From contig OY970321.1 of assembly GCA_963716735.1 (NCBI GenBank), positions 1,922,001 through 1,986,000 on the forward strand: DNA of 64,000 nucleotides, in the 5' to 3' direction. Both the position numbers and the translations under genes were made by a program. Source of the DNA: VRUE01 sp963716735. GTDB lineage: Bacteria > Actinomycetota > Thermoleophilia > Solirubrobacterales > 70-9. Below the pieces are notes generated by a model that did not search any database, had not been told where the DNA came from, and worked only from the letters and a program-made list of their open reading frames with translations. Shown in pieces: positions 9,619-15,702 of the stretch (within the stretch, counting starts at the first letter, position 1; each line of letters opens with the position of its first letter).

Positions 9619-10306
9619 GGAGGCAAACCTACCCGTCAAGCCCGCCTTCCCGTACGCGACCTGGGGCCCCCAGCTGGCGATCGGCGGCGTCTTCATCGCG
9701 CTCGGTGCCGGGATCCTGTTGGGGATCCCGGCGGTCATCGTCGACGGTCCCGGCGATGGCGACCTCAGCACCGGCGCCAACATGGTCGTCCAGCTGGCGA
9801 CGGCGCTGGGCTTCCTGCTCGTGCCGATCTTGATCGCCGGGCGCTGGGGCGAGTCTTCGTTGGGGGTGGCGCTGTGGCGGCTCGGGGTGCGCAGCTTCTC
9901 CCCGTCGGCGCTGAAGTGGATGCTGGCGGCGATTGGCGCCTACCTCCTCTTCGCGGCGATCTACACCGGCATTTTCGGCGCCCCCGAACAGGAGGACATC
10001 GCCGAATCGTTCGGTGCCGTGCCGATCCAGATCCTGCTGATCGTGATCGCGGCACCGGTCAGCGAGGAGATCTGCTTCCGCGGCATGCTCTTCGGCGGTC
10101 TGCGCCGGCGCTTGCCGCGGCTTGCCGCCGCTTTCATCAGCGCCCTGATCTTCGGCGGCCTGCACGCCCTCACCGGAATCAGCGCCGTCCCGCCGCTGAT
10201 CGCCTTCGGCTTCATCCTCGCCCTGCTTTACGAGAAGACCGGCTCGATCGTCCCCGGCATCGTCCTCCACATGCTCAACAACTCGGTCGCCCTGATCGGG
10301 CAGTAG
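9617..10306 (+). CDS. CPBP-family (CAAX/Abi) intramembrane metalloprotease
   Basis: The product (229 residues from ATG 9617) is hydrophobic throughout. It carries the glutamate motif SEEICFRG (Glu150, Glu151, Arg155), a second-helix His (GGLHAL, His183) and the HMLNN motif (His218). These are the metal-ligand motifs of CAAX-protease/bacteriocin-processing (CPBP) proteases. Substrates in bacteria are usually unknown and may include immunity or maturation roles. The start codon overlaps that of mscS on the other strand, leaving no intergenic region. An alternative internal ATG near 9781 would remove the first TM segment, so the upstream start is preferred. Confidence 0.88.
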   Translation: MEANLPVKPAFPYATWGPQLAIGGVFIALGAGILLGIPAVIVDGPGDGDLSTGANMVVQLATALGFLLVPILIAGRWGESSLGVALWRLGVRSFSPSALKWMLAAIGAYLLFAAIYTGIFGAPEQEDIAESFGAVPIQILLIVIAAPVSEEICFRGMLFGGLRRRLPRLAAAFISALIFGGLHALTGISAVPPLIAFGFILALLYEKTGSIVPGIVLHMLNNSVALIGQ

Positions 10307-10323
10307 GGGCCGGAGCAAAGAAA

Positions 10324-10343
10324 CGGCCCGCAAGAGCGGGCCG
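10324..10343. terminator. Hairpin terminator after CPBP gene
   Basis: A GGCCCGC-AAGA-GCGGGCC hairpin lies 17 bp after the CPBP stop. Its T-rich flank (GTTTCTTTG) is on the minus strand, so it would best terminate a minus-strand transcript coming from the tRNA-like gene at 10513-10601. It may also serve the CPBP gene. The following stretch 10344-10512 holds a small GGGGA/TCCCC hairpin and no gene I can recognise. Confidence 0.55.
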
Positions 10344-10512
10344 GATCTGGGTGAAGGGGAGTTATCCCCAACCGCCTGACAAGCACTCTCAGATTATCAG
10401 GCTTAACCGTCCATCTATGCGAGGCGCGAAGTCTAGGTCGCGAGGGCGGTAACTAACCGCAGGCCGCATGACAATTGCACCTCAACCCAAACTTCGCACC
10501 TCAGACAATACA

Positions 10513-10601
10513 TGGCGGAGGGCGAGGGAGTCGAACTCTATTCGGATGTTTCCGAACTTCCGCTTGTCAAACGGTTGCCGCACCTCGCGACTTCACCCTC
10601 C
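10513..10601 (-). tRNA. Class II tRNA-like gene with 8+4 acceptor/T branch, apparent anticodon GAC
   Basis: On the minus strand 89 nt fold into a cloverleaf ending in an encoded GCCA. The acceptor is 8 bp (GGAGGGTG with CGCCCTCC, one T-G pair). The D stem GTCGC/GCGGC encloses a loop with GG. The anticodon stem CCGT/GCGG encloses the loop TTGACAA, giving anticodon GAC. A 6-bp variable arm (TTCGGA/TCCGAA) follows. The T stem is 4 bp with one A-C mismatch around TTCGACT. The discriminator base is G. The 8+4 branch, long variable arm and G73 resemble tRNA-Sec and seryl 'allo-tRNAs' rather than a normal Val tRNA. A degenerate pseudo-tRNA is possible. Confidence 0.6.
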
Positions 10602-10610
10602 GCTACCTCG

Positions 10611-10638
10611 ACCGTAGCCGAGGAATCCGCCATTTCAA
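10611..10638 (-). promoter_or_regulatory. Promoter candidate for the tRNA-like gene
   Basis: Reading the minus strand, TTGAAA (10638-10633) is followed after 16 bp by TACGGT (10616-10611). The tRNA 5' end lies 9 bp further on. Spacing and distance fit a housekeeping-sigma promoter that starts transcription just before the mature tRNA end. On the plus strand the same region also lies upstream of the L,D-transpeptidase gene. Confidence 0.45.
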
Positions 10639-10731
10639 GCCATGTTTCACTCTTTTTACAGACAATTGACTGCGCTGTTACAAAGTCGTGACAGACCGGC
10701 CGGCCGGGGCATCCGCAAGAATGCCGGGCCG

Positions 10732-11715
10732 ATGAATCGCCACCTCGTCCGCGCGCTGGTTTTCCTTGCCCTGCTGGCATTTCCGGCTGCTGCTTCGGCG
10801 AAGCAGGCCGCCGGGACCCAGCCGGGCGCGGGCAAAGCTCCGCAGAGCCCCGACCAGGCGACGGTCAAGATCAGCCTCGGCAAGCTCAAGGGTGGCAAGG
10901 CGCCGATCTACGGCAAGGTGCCGGTCTACGGGACGGTCGAGCCGTTCGCCCCGGGCCAGAGCGTCGACGTCACCTTCTACCTCGACGGCCACAAGCTGTT
11001 CAGGCGCGTGGCGAAGGTCCGCAGGGGCAGCGGCGAAGCGGGGGTCTTCAAAGCCTCGATCCTCGTGCGCAAAGGCGGCAAGTACGCGGCGAGCGCGCAT
11101 CTGCCGGCGGACGGTTCGCTGCGCGGGGACAGCACCGTGCGCAAGAGCTGGAAGGTCAGCTTCCCCGCTTTGCACCAGGGCCAGTGTGGCGACGTCGTCG
11201 TCGGCTTCAAGAAGTCGATGCGGAAGATGGGCTACATCGCCAACAGCGGTCGCTGCTTCGGCGGCAAGACGGCGCGTGGGGTGCTCGCCTACCGCAAAGT
11301 CAATGACATGAGCCGCAGCTACCGCGCCGGCAAGGGCCTGGTCAAGCGAGTGTTCTCCGGGCGCGGCGAATACAAGGTGCTCCATCCGGGCGCCGGCGAA
11401 CACCTCGAGGCGCCGCTCTCCAAGCAGGTCCTCGTCTTCGCCAAGGGCGACAAGCCGTTCGCCGTCTACCCGGTCTCCTCAGGCAAGTCCTCGACGCCGA
11501 CCGTCACCGGTCACTTCACCTTCATCCGCCAGGAACCGGGCTACAACTCGCACGGCATGTACTACTCCTTCTACTTCTATGGCGGCTACGCGGTGCACGG
11601 CTACGAATCGGTGCCCGATTACCCCGCCAGCCACGGCTGCATCCGTACCTTCATCGCCGACCAGCCCGAGATCTACGAGCGGATCAACTACGGCGAGAGC
11701 ATCTTCGTCTTCTGA
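10732..11715 (+). CDS. Secreted L,D-transpeptidase (YkuD domain)
   Basis: The product (327 residues from ATG 10732) begins with a signal peptide ending in ...AAASA-KQ. A central region has an Ig-like segment (about 45-150) and a short peptidoglycan-binding-like part. The YkuD domain then follows, with HGYESVPDYPASHGCIR, including His289 and the catalytic Cys303. Such enzymes make 3->3 peptidoglycan crosslinks or anchor proteins to the wall. A longer frame back to 10642 lacks a signal-peptide-like start, so it was not used. An IS481 element is inserted immediately after the stop codon, so the original 3' flank and terminator were displaced. Confidence 0.9.
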   Translation: MNRHLVRALVFLALLAFPAAASAKQAAGTQPGAGKAPQSPDQATVKISLGKLKGGKAPIYGKVPVYGTVEPFAPGQSVDVTFYLDGHKLFRRVAKVRRGSGEAGVFKASILVRKGGKYAASAHLPADGSLRGDSTVRKSWKVSFPALHQGQCGDVVVGFKKSMRKMGYIANSGRCFGGKTARGVLAYRKVNDMSRSYRAGKGLVKRVFSGRGEYKVLHPGAGEHLEAPLSKQVLVFAKGDKPFAVYPVSSGKSSTPTVTGHFTFIRQEPGYNSHGMYYSFYFYGGYAVHGYESVPDYPASHGCIRTFIADQPEIYERINYGESIFVF

Positions 11716-11721
11716 GCTAAG
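11716..11721. repeat. Target-site duplication GCTAAG, left copy
   Basis: GCTAAG lies directly outside the left terminal inverted repeat of the insertion sequence. It recurs directly outside the right end at 12761-12766. A perfect 6-bp direct repeat at both borders is the footprint of transposition. Confidence 0.85.
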
Positions 11722-12760
11722 TGTAGCTACTCAGGACGTTGTTCCAGCTCGGCGAGCCGAGCCGCGGGCGTCTTGTGGCCGAGGGAGCCATGTCGTCGGG
11801 TGAAGTTGTAGTGGGTGAGCCAGCCCGGAAGAGCTGCGGTCCTCTCGGCTGAGTTCGCGTAGATAGCTCCATAGGCCCATCGGTTCTGGAGCGTCTGGAT
11901 GAATCGCTCCGCCTTGCCGTTTGTCCGAGGCCGGTAGGGCTGGGTGAAGAGGTGCTTGAGTCCGAGCTCCCTGCAGGCGCTCGCATGCGCATGAGAGCGG
12001 TAGCAGGAGCCGTTGTCGCTCATCACCCTCTCGACGGCGATACCCATCGATCCAAACCACTCGACGGCTCGGCGCAGGAAGCCGACGGCGGTGAGGGCGC
12101 GCTCATCTGCAAGCACCTCGACGTAGGCGAGGCGGGTGGCGTCATCCACGCAGACGTGGACGAACTCCCAACCGGCGACGCCATAGCCCCGGGCGTCGGT
12201 GTAGCGATCGCGGCGATTGCCGGTGACGCGATGGCCAGGTCGCAGGATGCGCCCCAGCTTCTTGATGTCGACGTGGATCAGCTCTCCTGGGCGTTTGCGC
12301 TCGTAGCGGTTGGGCGGCTCGGGTGGGCTCAGACGACTCCTCCTGCCCAGTCCGATTCGCTTCAGCCACCTTGAGACGGTTGAGAGAGCCATCCCAAGCA
12401 CCTCGGCGATCTCAGCCGCTGTCATCCACAGCCTCCTCAGTGCCTCGATCGCCTTGACGCGATCCGCGGGCAGCTGCGTTGGGCGTGCCTTTGGTGCAGA
12501 GCTGCGGTCGAGCAGGCCCGCCTCTCCCTCAGAGCGCCAGCGGGCGAGCCACTTGGCGGCGGTTCGCTCGCTGACGCCGGCGGCCTCGGCCGCCAACGTC
12601 AGCGACCAGCCTCTCTCGAGGCGCTCTACGAGCAGGCGCCTGCTTTTCGGGCAGGTTCGAGCGTTAGCGTGCAGCTTCATCCGGTGTCCTCCTTGATCTG
12701 GGTGGTCAGCACCCCCAGCCTTCAAGGAGGCCCGGATGAACAACGTGGTGAGGAACTACA
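11722..12760 (-). mobile_element. IS481-family insertion sequence, 1039 bp, intact
   Basis: The ends are imperfect inverted repeats, 11722-11746 and 12736-12760. Both begin TGTAG, share ACGTTGTTC, and match at about 19 of 25 positions. One transposase gene fills the element, and its stop codon lies inside the left repeat. The 6-bp duplication GCTAAG at both flanks (11716-11721 and 12761-12766) is perfect, which suggests a recent insertion. It landed one base after the L,D-transpeptidase stop codon without damaging that gene. Confidence 0.92.
11727..12680 (-). CDS. IS481-family DDE transposase
   Basis: The transposase (317 residues from ATG 12680) has an N-terminal helix-turn-helix part (WSLTLAAEAAGVSERTAAKWLARW), a second HTH (TAAEIAEVLGMALSTVSRWL) and an rve/integrase catalytic core. 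The DDE residues are Asp138 (HVDIKKL), Asp222 (MSDNGS) and Glu258 (NGKAERF), with the 35-residue D-to-E spacing typical of the family. The reading frame is uninterrupted, so the enzyme is probably active. An in-frame upstream ATG would add 21 residues that cover the right inverted repeat region. Confidence 0.94.
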   Translation of the reverse strand: MKLHANARTCPKSRRLLVERLERGWSLTLAAEAAGVSERTAAKWLARWRSEGEAGLLDRSSAPKARPTQLPADRVKAIEALRRLWMTAAEIAEVLGMALSTVSRWLKRIGLGRRSRLSPPEPPNRYERKRPGELIHVDIKKLGRILRPGHRVTGNRRDRYTDARGYGVAGWEFVHVCVDDATRLAYVEVLADERALTAVGFLRRAVEWFGSMGIAVERVMSDNGSCYRSHAHASACRELGLKHLFTQPYRPRTNGKAERFIQTLQNRWAYGAIYANSAERTAALPGWLTHYNFTRRHGSLGHKTPAARLAELEQRPE

Positions 12761-12766
12761 GCTAAG
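12761..12766. repeat. Target-site duplication GCTAAG, right copy
   Basis: This is the second copy of the 6-bp direct repeat that borders the insertion sequence. It directly abuts the right terminal inverted repeat ending at 12760. Confidence 0.85.
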
Positions 12767-12863
12767 CAAGGCTTCGCTTATCAGGCAGGCGGCTTAGTAA
12801 GGGATATCGCCTCTTCCTTTAGTAAACTCGATCCCTAATGAGCGAACGCTATGGAACACCGCC

Positions 12864-14039
12864 TTGACCCTCTCGGTTGCATCTGAGCGGGCCGGCAGCT
12901 TCAAAGAGGTTCGGGATGGGCCGGCCAGCTATTTGGCCTTCCATCCGGCGCCACTCCCACCCAACCCCCCGATGGAGCTCGACGTTGAGCTGCACAGGCT
13001 GCTCGACCGAGCCAATCAGGCGTTAGGCCGGCTGGATGGGATCACGCTGCTGCTGCCTGATCCGAGCCAGTTCCTCTACACCTTCATTCGCAAGGAGGCG
13101 GTGCTCTCCTCGCAGATCGAGGGAACCGTTTCCTCGCTGTCAGATCTCCTGCTCTTCGAGAACGAGGCCACGCCTGGGGTCCCGATCGAGGATTTGGCGG
13201 AGACGGCGAACTACATTACGGCGATGGGTCACGGGGTGGACTCGATCACCTCAGGTCGCTTGCCCCTCTGCAACCGCCTGCTCCACGAGGTCCACGAACG
13301 GCTGTTGCAGTCCGGACGGGGCTCCGACAAGGCTCCCGGCGAGTTTCGCCGCAGTCAGAACTGGCTCGGTGGAACCCGGCCAGGCAATGCCCGCTATGTC
13401 CCTCCACCCTGGCCGGAGGTAGAACCAGCGATGTCCGACCTTGAGCGCTTTCTTCACGATCAGCCCGCTCCGTCTCCAGTGTTGGTCAAGGCAGCCCTTT
13501 CTCACGTCCAGTTCGAGACCATCCATCCGTTTCTGGACGGCAATGGTCGCGTCGGGCGACTGCTCATCACCCTTCTCCTGGTGGACCAAGGAGTGCTGAG
13601 GCGGCCCCTGCTGTATTTGAGCCTCTACCTGAAGCGAAACCGCGACGCCTACTACGAAAACCTCCAACGCGTGCGTACGGATGGAGCCTGGGAGGACTGG
13701 CTCCGTTTCTTCCTCGACGGCGTTATCGACGTCGCCGAATCGACTGCGGAGACTACCCGCGGAATCGTCGAGATGATCGAGCGTGACCGTGGGCGGATTC
13801 ACGCGATGGGGCGCGCCGCGGCGACCGCCCTGCGGGTGCATGATCTGGCCGTGAAGCGGGTTGTGGTCAAGCCTCCAAAGGCCGCCGAGGCTCTGAAGCT
13901 GTCGGAGCCGCCGGTCTACGCGGCGATCTCACGACTCGAGGACGCCGGAATCCTTCGCGAGGTGACTGGCAGGGCCCGGGGCAAGACCTACGTCTATGGC
14001 GAGTACATGGACATCCTCAACGAGGGGACCGAGGTGTGA
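12864..14039 (+). CDS. Fic-family AMPylation protein with N-terminal inhibitory motif and winged helix
   Basis: This 391-residue protein uses a TTG start at 12864; no in-frame ATG precedes the conserved Fic_N region (YLAFHPAPLPPNPP). The active-site motif is HPFLDGNGRVGR with His221, needed to transfer AMP to hydroxyl side chains. An N-terminal SSQIEG motif (about 82-87) matches the class II inhibitory helix, whose Glu blocks ATP binding, so activity is probably autoinhibited. A C-terminal winged-helix segment (about 335-385) suggests DNA binding or autoregulation. The stop overlaps the possible GTG start of pyrE by 4 bp, so the genes may be co-transcribed. Confidence 0.92.
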   Translation: MTLSVASERAGSFKEVRDGPASYLAFHPAPLPPNPPMELDVELHRLLDRANQALGRLDGITLLLPDPSQFLYTFIRKEAVLSSQIEGTVSSLSDLLLFENEATPGVPIEDLAETANYITAMGHGVDSITSGRLPLCNRLLHEVHERLLQSGRGSDKAPGEFRRSQNWLGGTRPGNARYVPPPWPEVEPAMSDLERFLHDQPAPSPVLVKAALSHVQFETIHPFLDGNGRVGRLLITLLLVDQGVLRRPLLYLSLYLKRNRDAYYENLQRVRTDGAWEDWLRFFLDGVIDVAESTAETTRGIVEMIERDRGRIHAMGRAAATALRVHDLAVKRVVVKPPKAAEALKLSEPPVYAAISRLEDAGILREVTGRARGKTYVYGEYMDILNEGTEV

Positions 14040-14062
14040 GCGACGATCATAGGATGGCCGCA

Positions 14063-14629
14063 ATGGCCGACCTGGACGCCGCCAAGCGGACGCTGATCGC
14101 CGAGCTGCGCGAGCACTCGGTGGTGATCGGCGAGGTGACGCTGGCCAGCGGGTCCGTGGCGCAGTACTACGTCGACGCGCGGCGGGCGTTGCTGCGTCCG
14201 GAGGGATTTCGCGCCGCCGGCGAGCTGATCGCCGCGGCAGCGGTCGAGGCAGGTGCAAGTGCGGTCGGCGGCCCGGCTACGGCGGCGATCCCACCCTCGT
14301 GCGCCGCCCTCGCCGTGCCGGCCGGCGACAACCTGGTTGGCTTCTTCGTCCGCGGCGAGCGCAAGCAGCACGGGCTCCAGCGCTGGGTCGAGGGGCCCGT
14401 CGAGGACGGCGACAAGGTGCTCGTCGTCGAGGACACCGTCACCACCGGTGGCTCGACCGTGAAGGCGATCGAGCGCATCCGCGAACAGGGCCTCGAGCCC
14501 GTCGCCGTAGTGGCTGTCGTCGACCGCCTCGCGGGCGGCGGCGAAGCGATCGAGGCGGCCGCGGCGGCCCCCTACCGGGCCCTCGTCACGATCGACGAGC
14601 TGTACCCGGATCGCCCCGACCGCGGCTGA
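14063..14629 (+). CDS. pyrE: Orotate phosphoribosyltransferase
   Basis: PyrE joins orotate and PRPP to form OMP in pyrimidine synthesis. The product (188 residues from ATG 14063) has ASGSVAQYYVDARRALL near the N-terminus, the lysine-bearing FFVRGERKQHG loop and the PRPP-binding motif VLVVEDTVTTGGST. In-frame alternatives start at GTG 14036 (overlapping the fic stop) and ATG 14054. The ATG at 14063 is preferred because AGG at 14051-14053 sits 9 nt upstream. No other pyrimidine genes are nearby. A hairpin follows the gene. Confidence 0.9.
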   Translation: MADLDAAKRTLIAELREHSVVIGEVTLASGSVAQYYVDARRALLRPEGFRAAGELIAAAAVEAGASAVGGPATAAIPPSCAALAVPAGDNLVGFFVRGERKQHGLQRWVEGPVEDGDKVLVVEDTVTTGGSTVKAIERIREQGLEPVAVVAVVDRLAGGGEAIEAAAAAPYRALVTIDELYPDRPDRG

Positions 14630-14662
14630 CCTCGGCCGCGCGTAAAGCCATCGTCTACCTCT

Positions 14663-14684
14663 CGGGTTCCCAATGGGAAGCCCG
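14663..14684 (+). terminator. Hairpin after pyrE
   Basis: CGGGTTCCC and GGGAAGCCCG pair around AAT with one bulged base, followed by TGCTTT and, slightly later, a TTTT run. It lies 34 bp past the pyrE stop and before the strong promoter of the collagen-like module, so it probably separates the two units. Confidence 0.45.
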
Positions 14685-14744
14685 TGCTTTGCAGCGCTTT
14701 TCAAGCTATGGGCGACAATGCTCTTTTCTACAAAAACACTCTCC

Positions 14745-14773
14745 TTGACATTAAAAAGGTCTTTGTTTACAGT
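14745..14773 (+). promoter_or_regulatory. Consensus-like promoter of exoprotein module A
   Basis: TTGACA (14745-14750) and TACAGT (14768-14773) are separated by exactly 17 bp in a locally AT-rich stretch within a GC-rich genome. The spacing and the perfect -35 match a strong housekeeping-sigma promoter. It would drive the collagen-like gene at 14883 and probably the two genes after it, giving a leader of about 100 nt. Confidence 0.7.
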
Positions 14774-14823
14774 CTTGCCACTGTCCGACTAGGACGGAAC
14801 AGGGACCAATAACCGAGTCCGCC

Positions 14824-14882
14824 ACAGGGGCCGCAAGGGAAGCGGCAGGCAGAGGGGCTCATGGGACAAGGAGAGAGATTTG
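14824..14882 (+). promoter_or_regulatory. Conserved leader with hairpin and ribosome binding site, copy A
   Basis: This leader closely matches the one at 49091-49151 before the paralogous gene. It holds a GCCGC/GCGGC hairpin (14830-14846) around AAGGGAA, then AGAGGGGCTCA and an ACAAGGAG ribosome binding site 9-10 nt before the ATG at 14883. The purine-rich loop AAGGGAA could mimic or compete with the true binding site. The two leaders differ in the stem in a way that keeps pairing. Confidence 0.5.
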
Positions 14883-15629
14883 ATGTTCTCGCCACTGCGC
14901 AACCGCTTCGGAATTCCGGGCGTGATCTCGGTAATCGCCCTCGTCTTCGCGATGTTCGGCGGCGCTTACGCCGCGACGAACGAAGGCGGCAAGGCGACCA
15001 GCTCGGCCAAAGCCAAAAAAGGTCCGCGTGGGCCTAAAGGTGCGACCGGGCCGGCAGGGCCCGCTGGCCCAGCCGGTGCGCAGGGTCCCGCTGGGCCGCA
15101 AGGCCCCAAAGGCGACACGGGCCCCAAAGGCGACACCGGCCCCAAAGGTGAAAAAGGCGACAAAGGTGAAAAAGGCCCGAAAGGCGATAAAGGCACGACC
15201 GGCTTCACCGAAACCCTCCCCGAAGGTGAAACCGAGACCGGTGCCTGGGGTTTTGGCCCCGCACCGAATGAACCGGGTTTTCTCAATCGCGTACCTATTT
15301 CGTTCAACATCCCGCTTGCCAGCGATCTGGACGCAACCAAGGTCCATTTCATCAACAAAGCCGGAAAAGAAGTCCTCGCCGGCTTCGACTTCGAGGAAGT
15401 GGACTCGACGAAATGCACGGGGTCTGCCGCGAGCCCGACTGCGGCTCCTGGGCATCTCTGCGTGTACACGGGCAGCCTCGTAAGCGCAAAACTCTCCAAT
15501 GAATGGATTAAAAAAGCTGGAGCGGAAGACATTGGAGCCAGTGCCGCAGGCGCGATCCTCACGTTCCTCTTTGTAGAAACGGAGGGTCTTGGATTCGGCA
15601 CTTGGGCGGTGACGGCAGAAGAAGGTTAG
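14883..15629 (+). CDS. Collagen-like surface protein, module A
   Basis: The 248-residue product starts with RNRFG-IPGVISVIALVFAMFGGAYAA, a signal or anchor helix nearly identical to that of the gene at 49152. About 20 uninterrupted Gly-X-Y triplets follow (about residues 47-106), first Pro-rich, then charged (GPKGDTGPKGEKGDKGEKG), as in bacterial collagen-like stalks. The C-terminal domain (about 110-248) is non-repetitive, has two cysteines and ends in GTWAVTAEEG. It is probably a trimerising, secreted or anchored surface fibre. It is the first gene of a three-gene module behind a strong promoter. Function beyond structure is unknown. Confidence 0.85.
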   Translation: MFSPLRNRFGIPGVISVIALVFAMFGGAYAATNEGGKATSSAKAKKGPRGPKGATGPAGPAGPAGAQGPAGPQGPKGDTGPKGDTGPKGEKGDKGEKGPKGDKGTTGFTETLPEGETETGAWGFGPAPNEPGFLNRVPISFNIPLASDLDATKVHFINKAGKEVLAGFDFEEVDSTKCTGSAASPTAAPGHLCVYTGSLVSAKLSNEWIKKAGAEDIGASAAGAILTFLFVETEGLGFGTWAVTAEEG

Positions 15630-15702
15630 CCGGCATTTACCCGTCCTCACCCACCCTCGGACGGCGCTGCCGTCCGAGGTAAGCCCAGGGAGACCCGAGC
15701 CA

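Noticed and set aside
10513..10601. Standard tRNA-Sec gene
   Set aside because: The acceptor length, variable arm and G73 fit, but the anticodon loop reads TTGACAA and has no TCA; no selenocysteine genes are visible in the window.
10344..10601. tmRNA 3' end
   Set aside because: The terminal GTTCGAC and CCA resemble a tmRNA end, but the 5' strand of the acceptor is only 80 nt upstream and forms a full cloverleaf, so a tRNA-type RNA fits better.
14966..15601. Minus-strand proline/leucine-rich protein opposite the collagen-like gene
   Set aside because: It is the complement of Gly-X-Y coding repeats; the same happens opposite 49152-49922. Codon pattern favours the plus strand.
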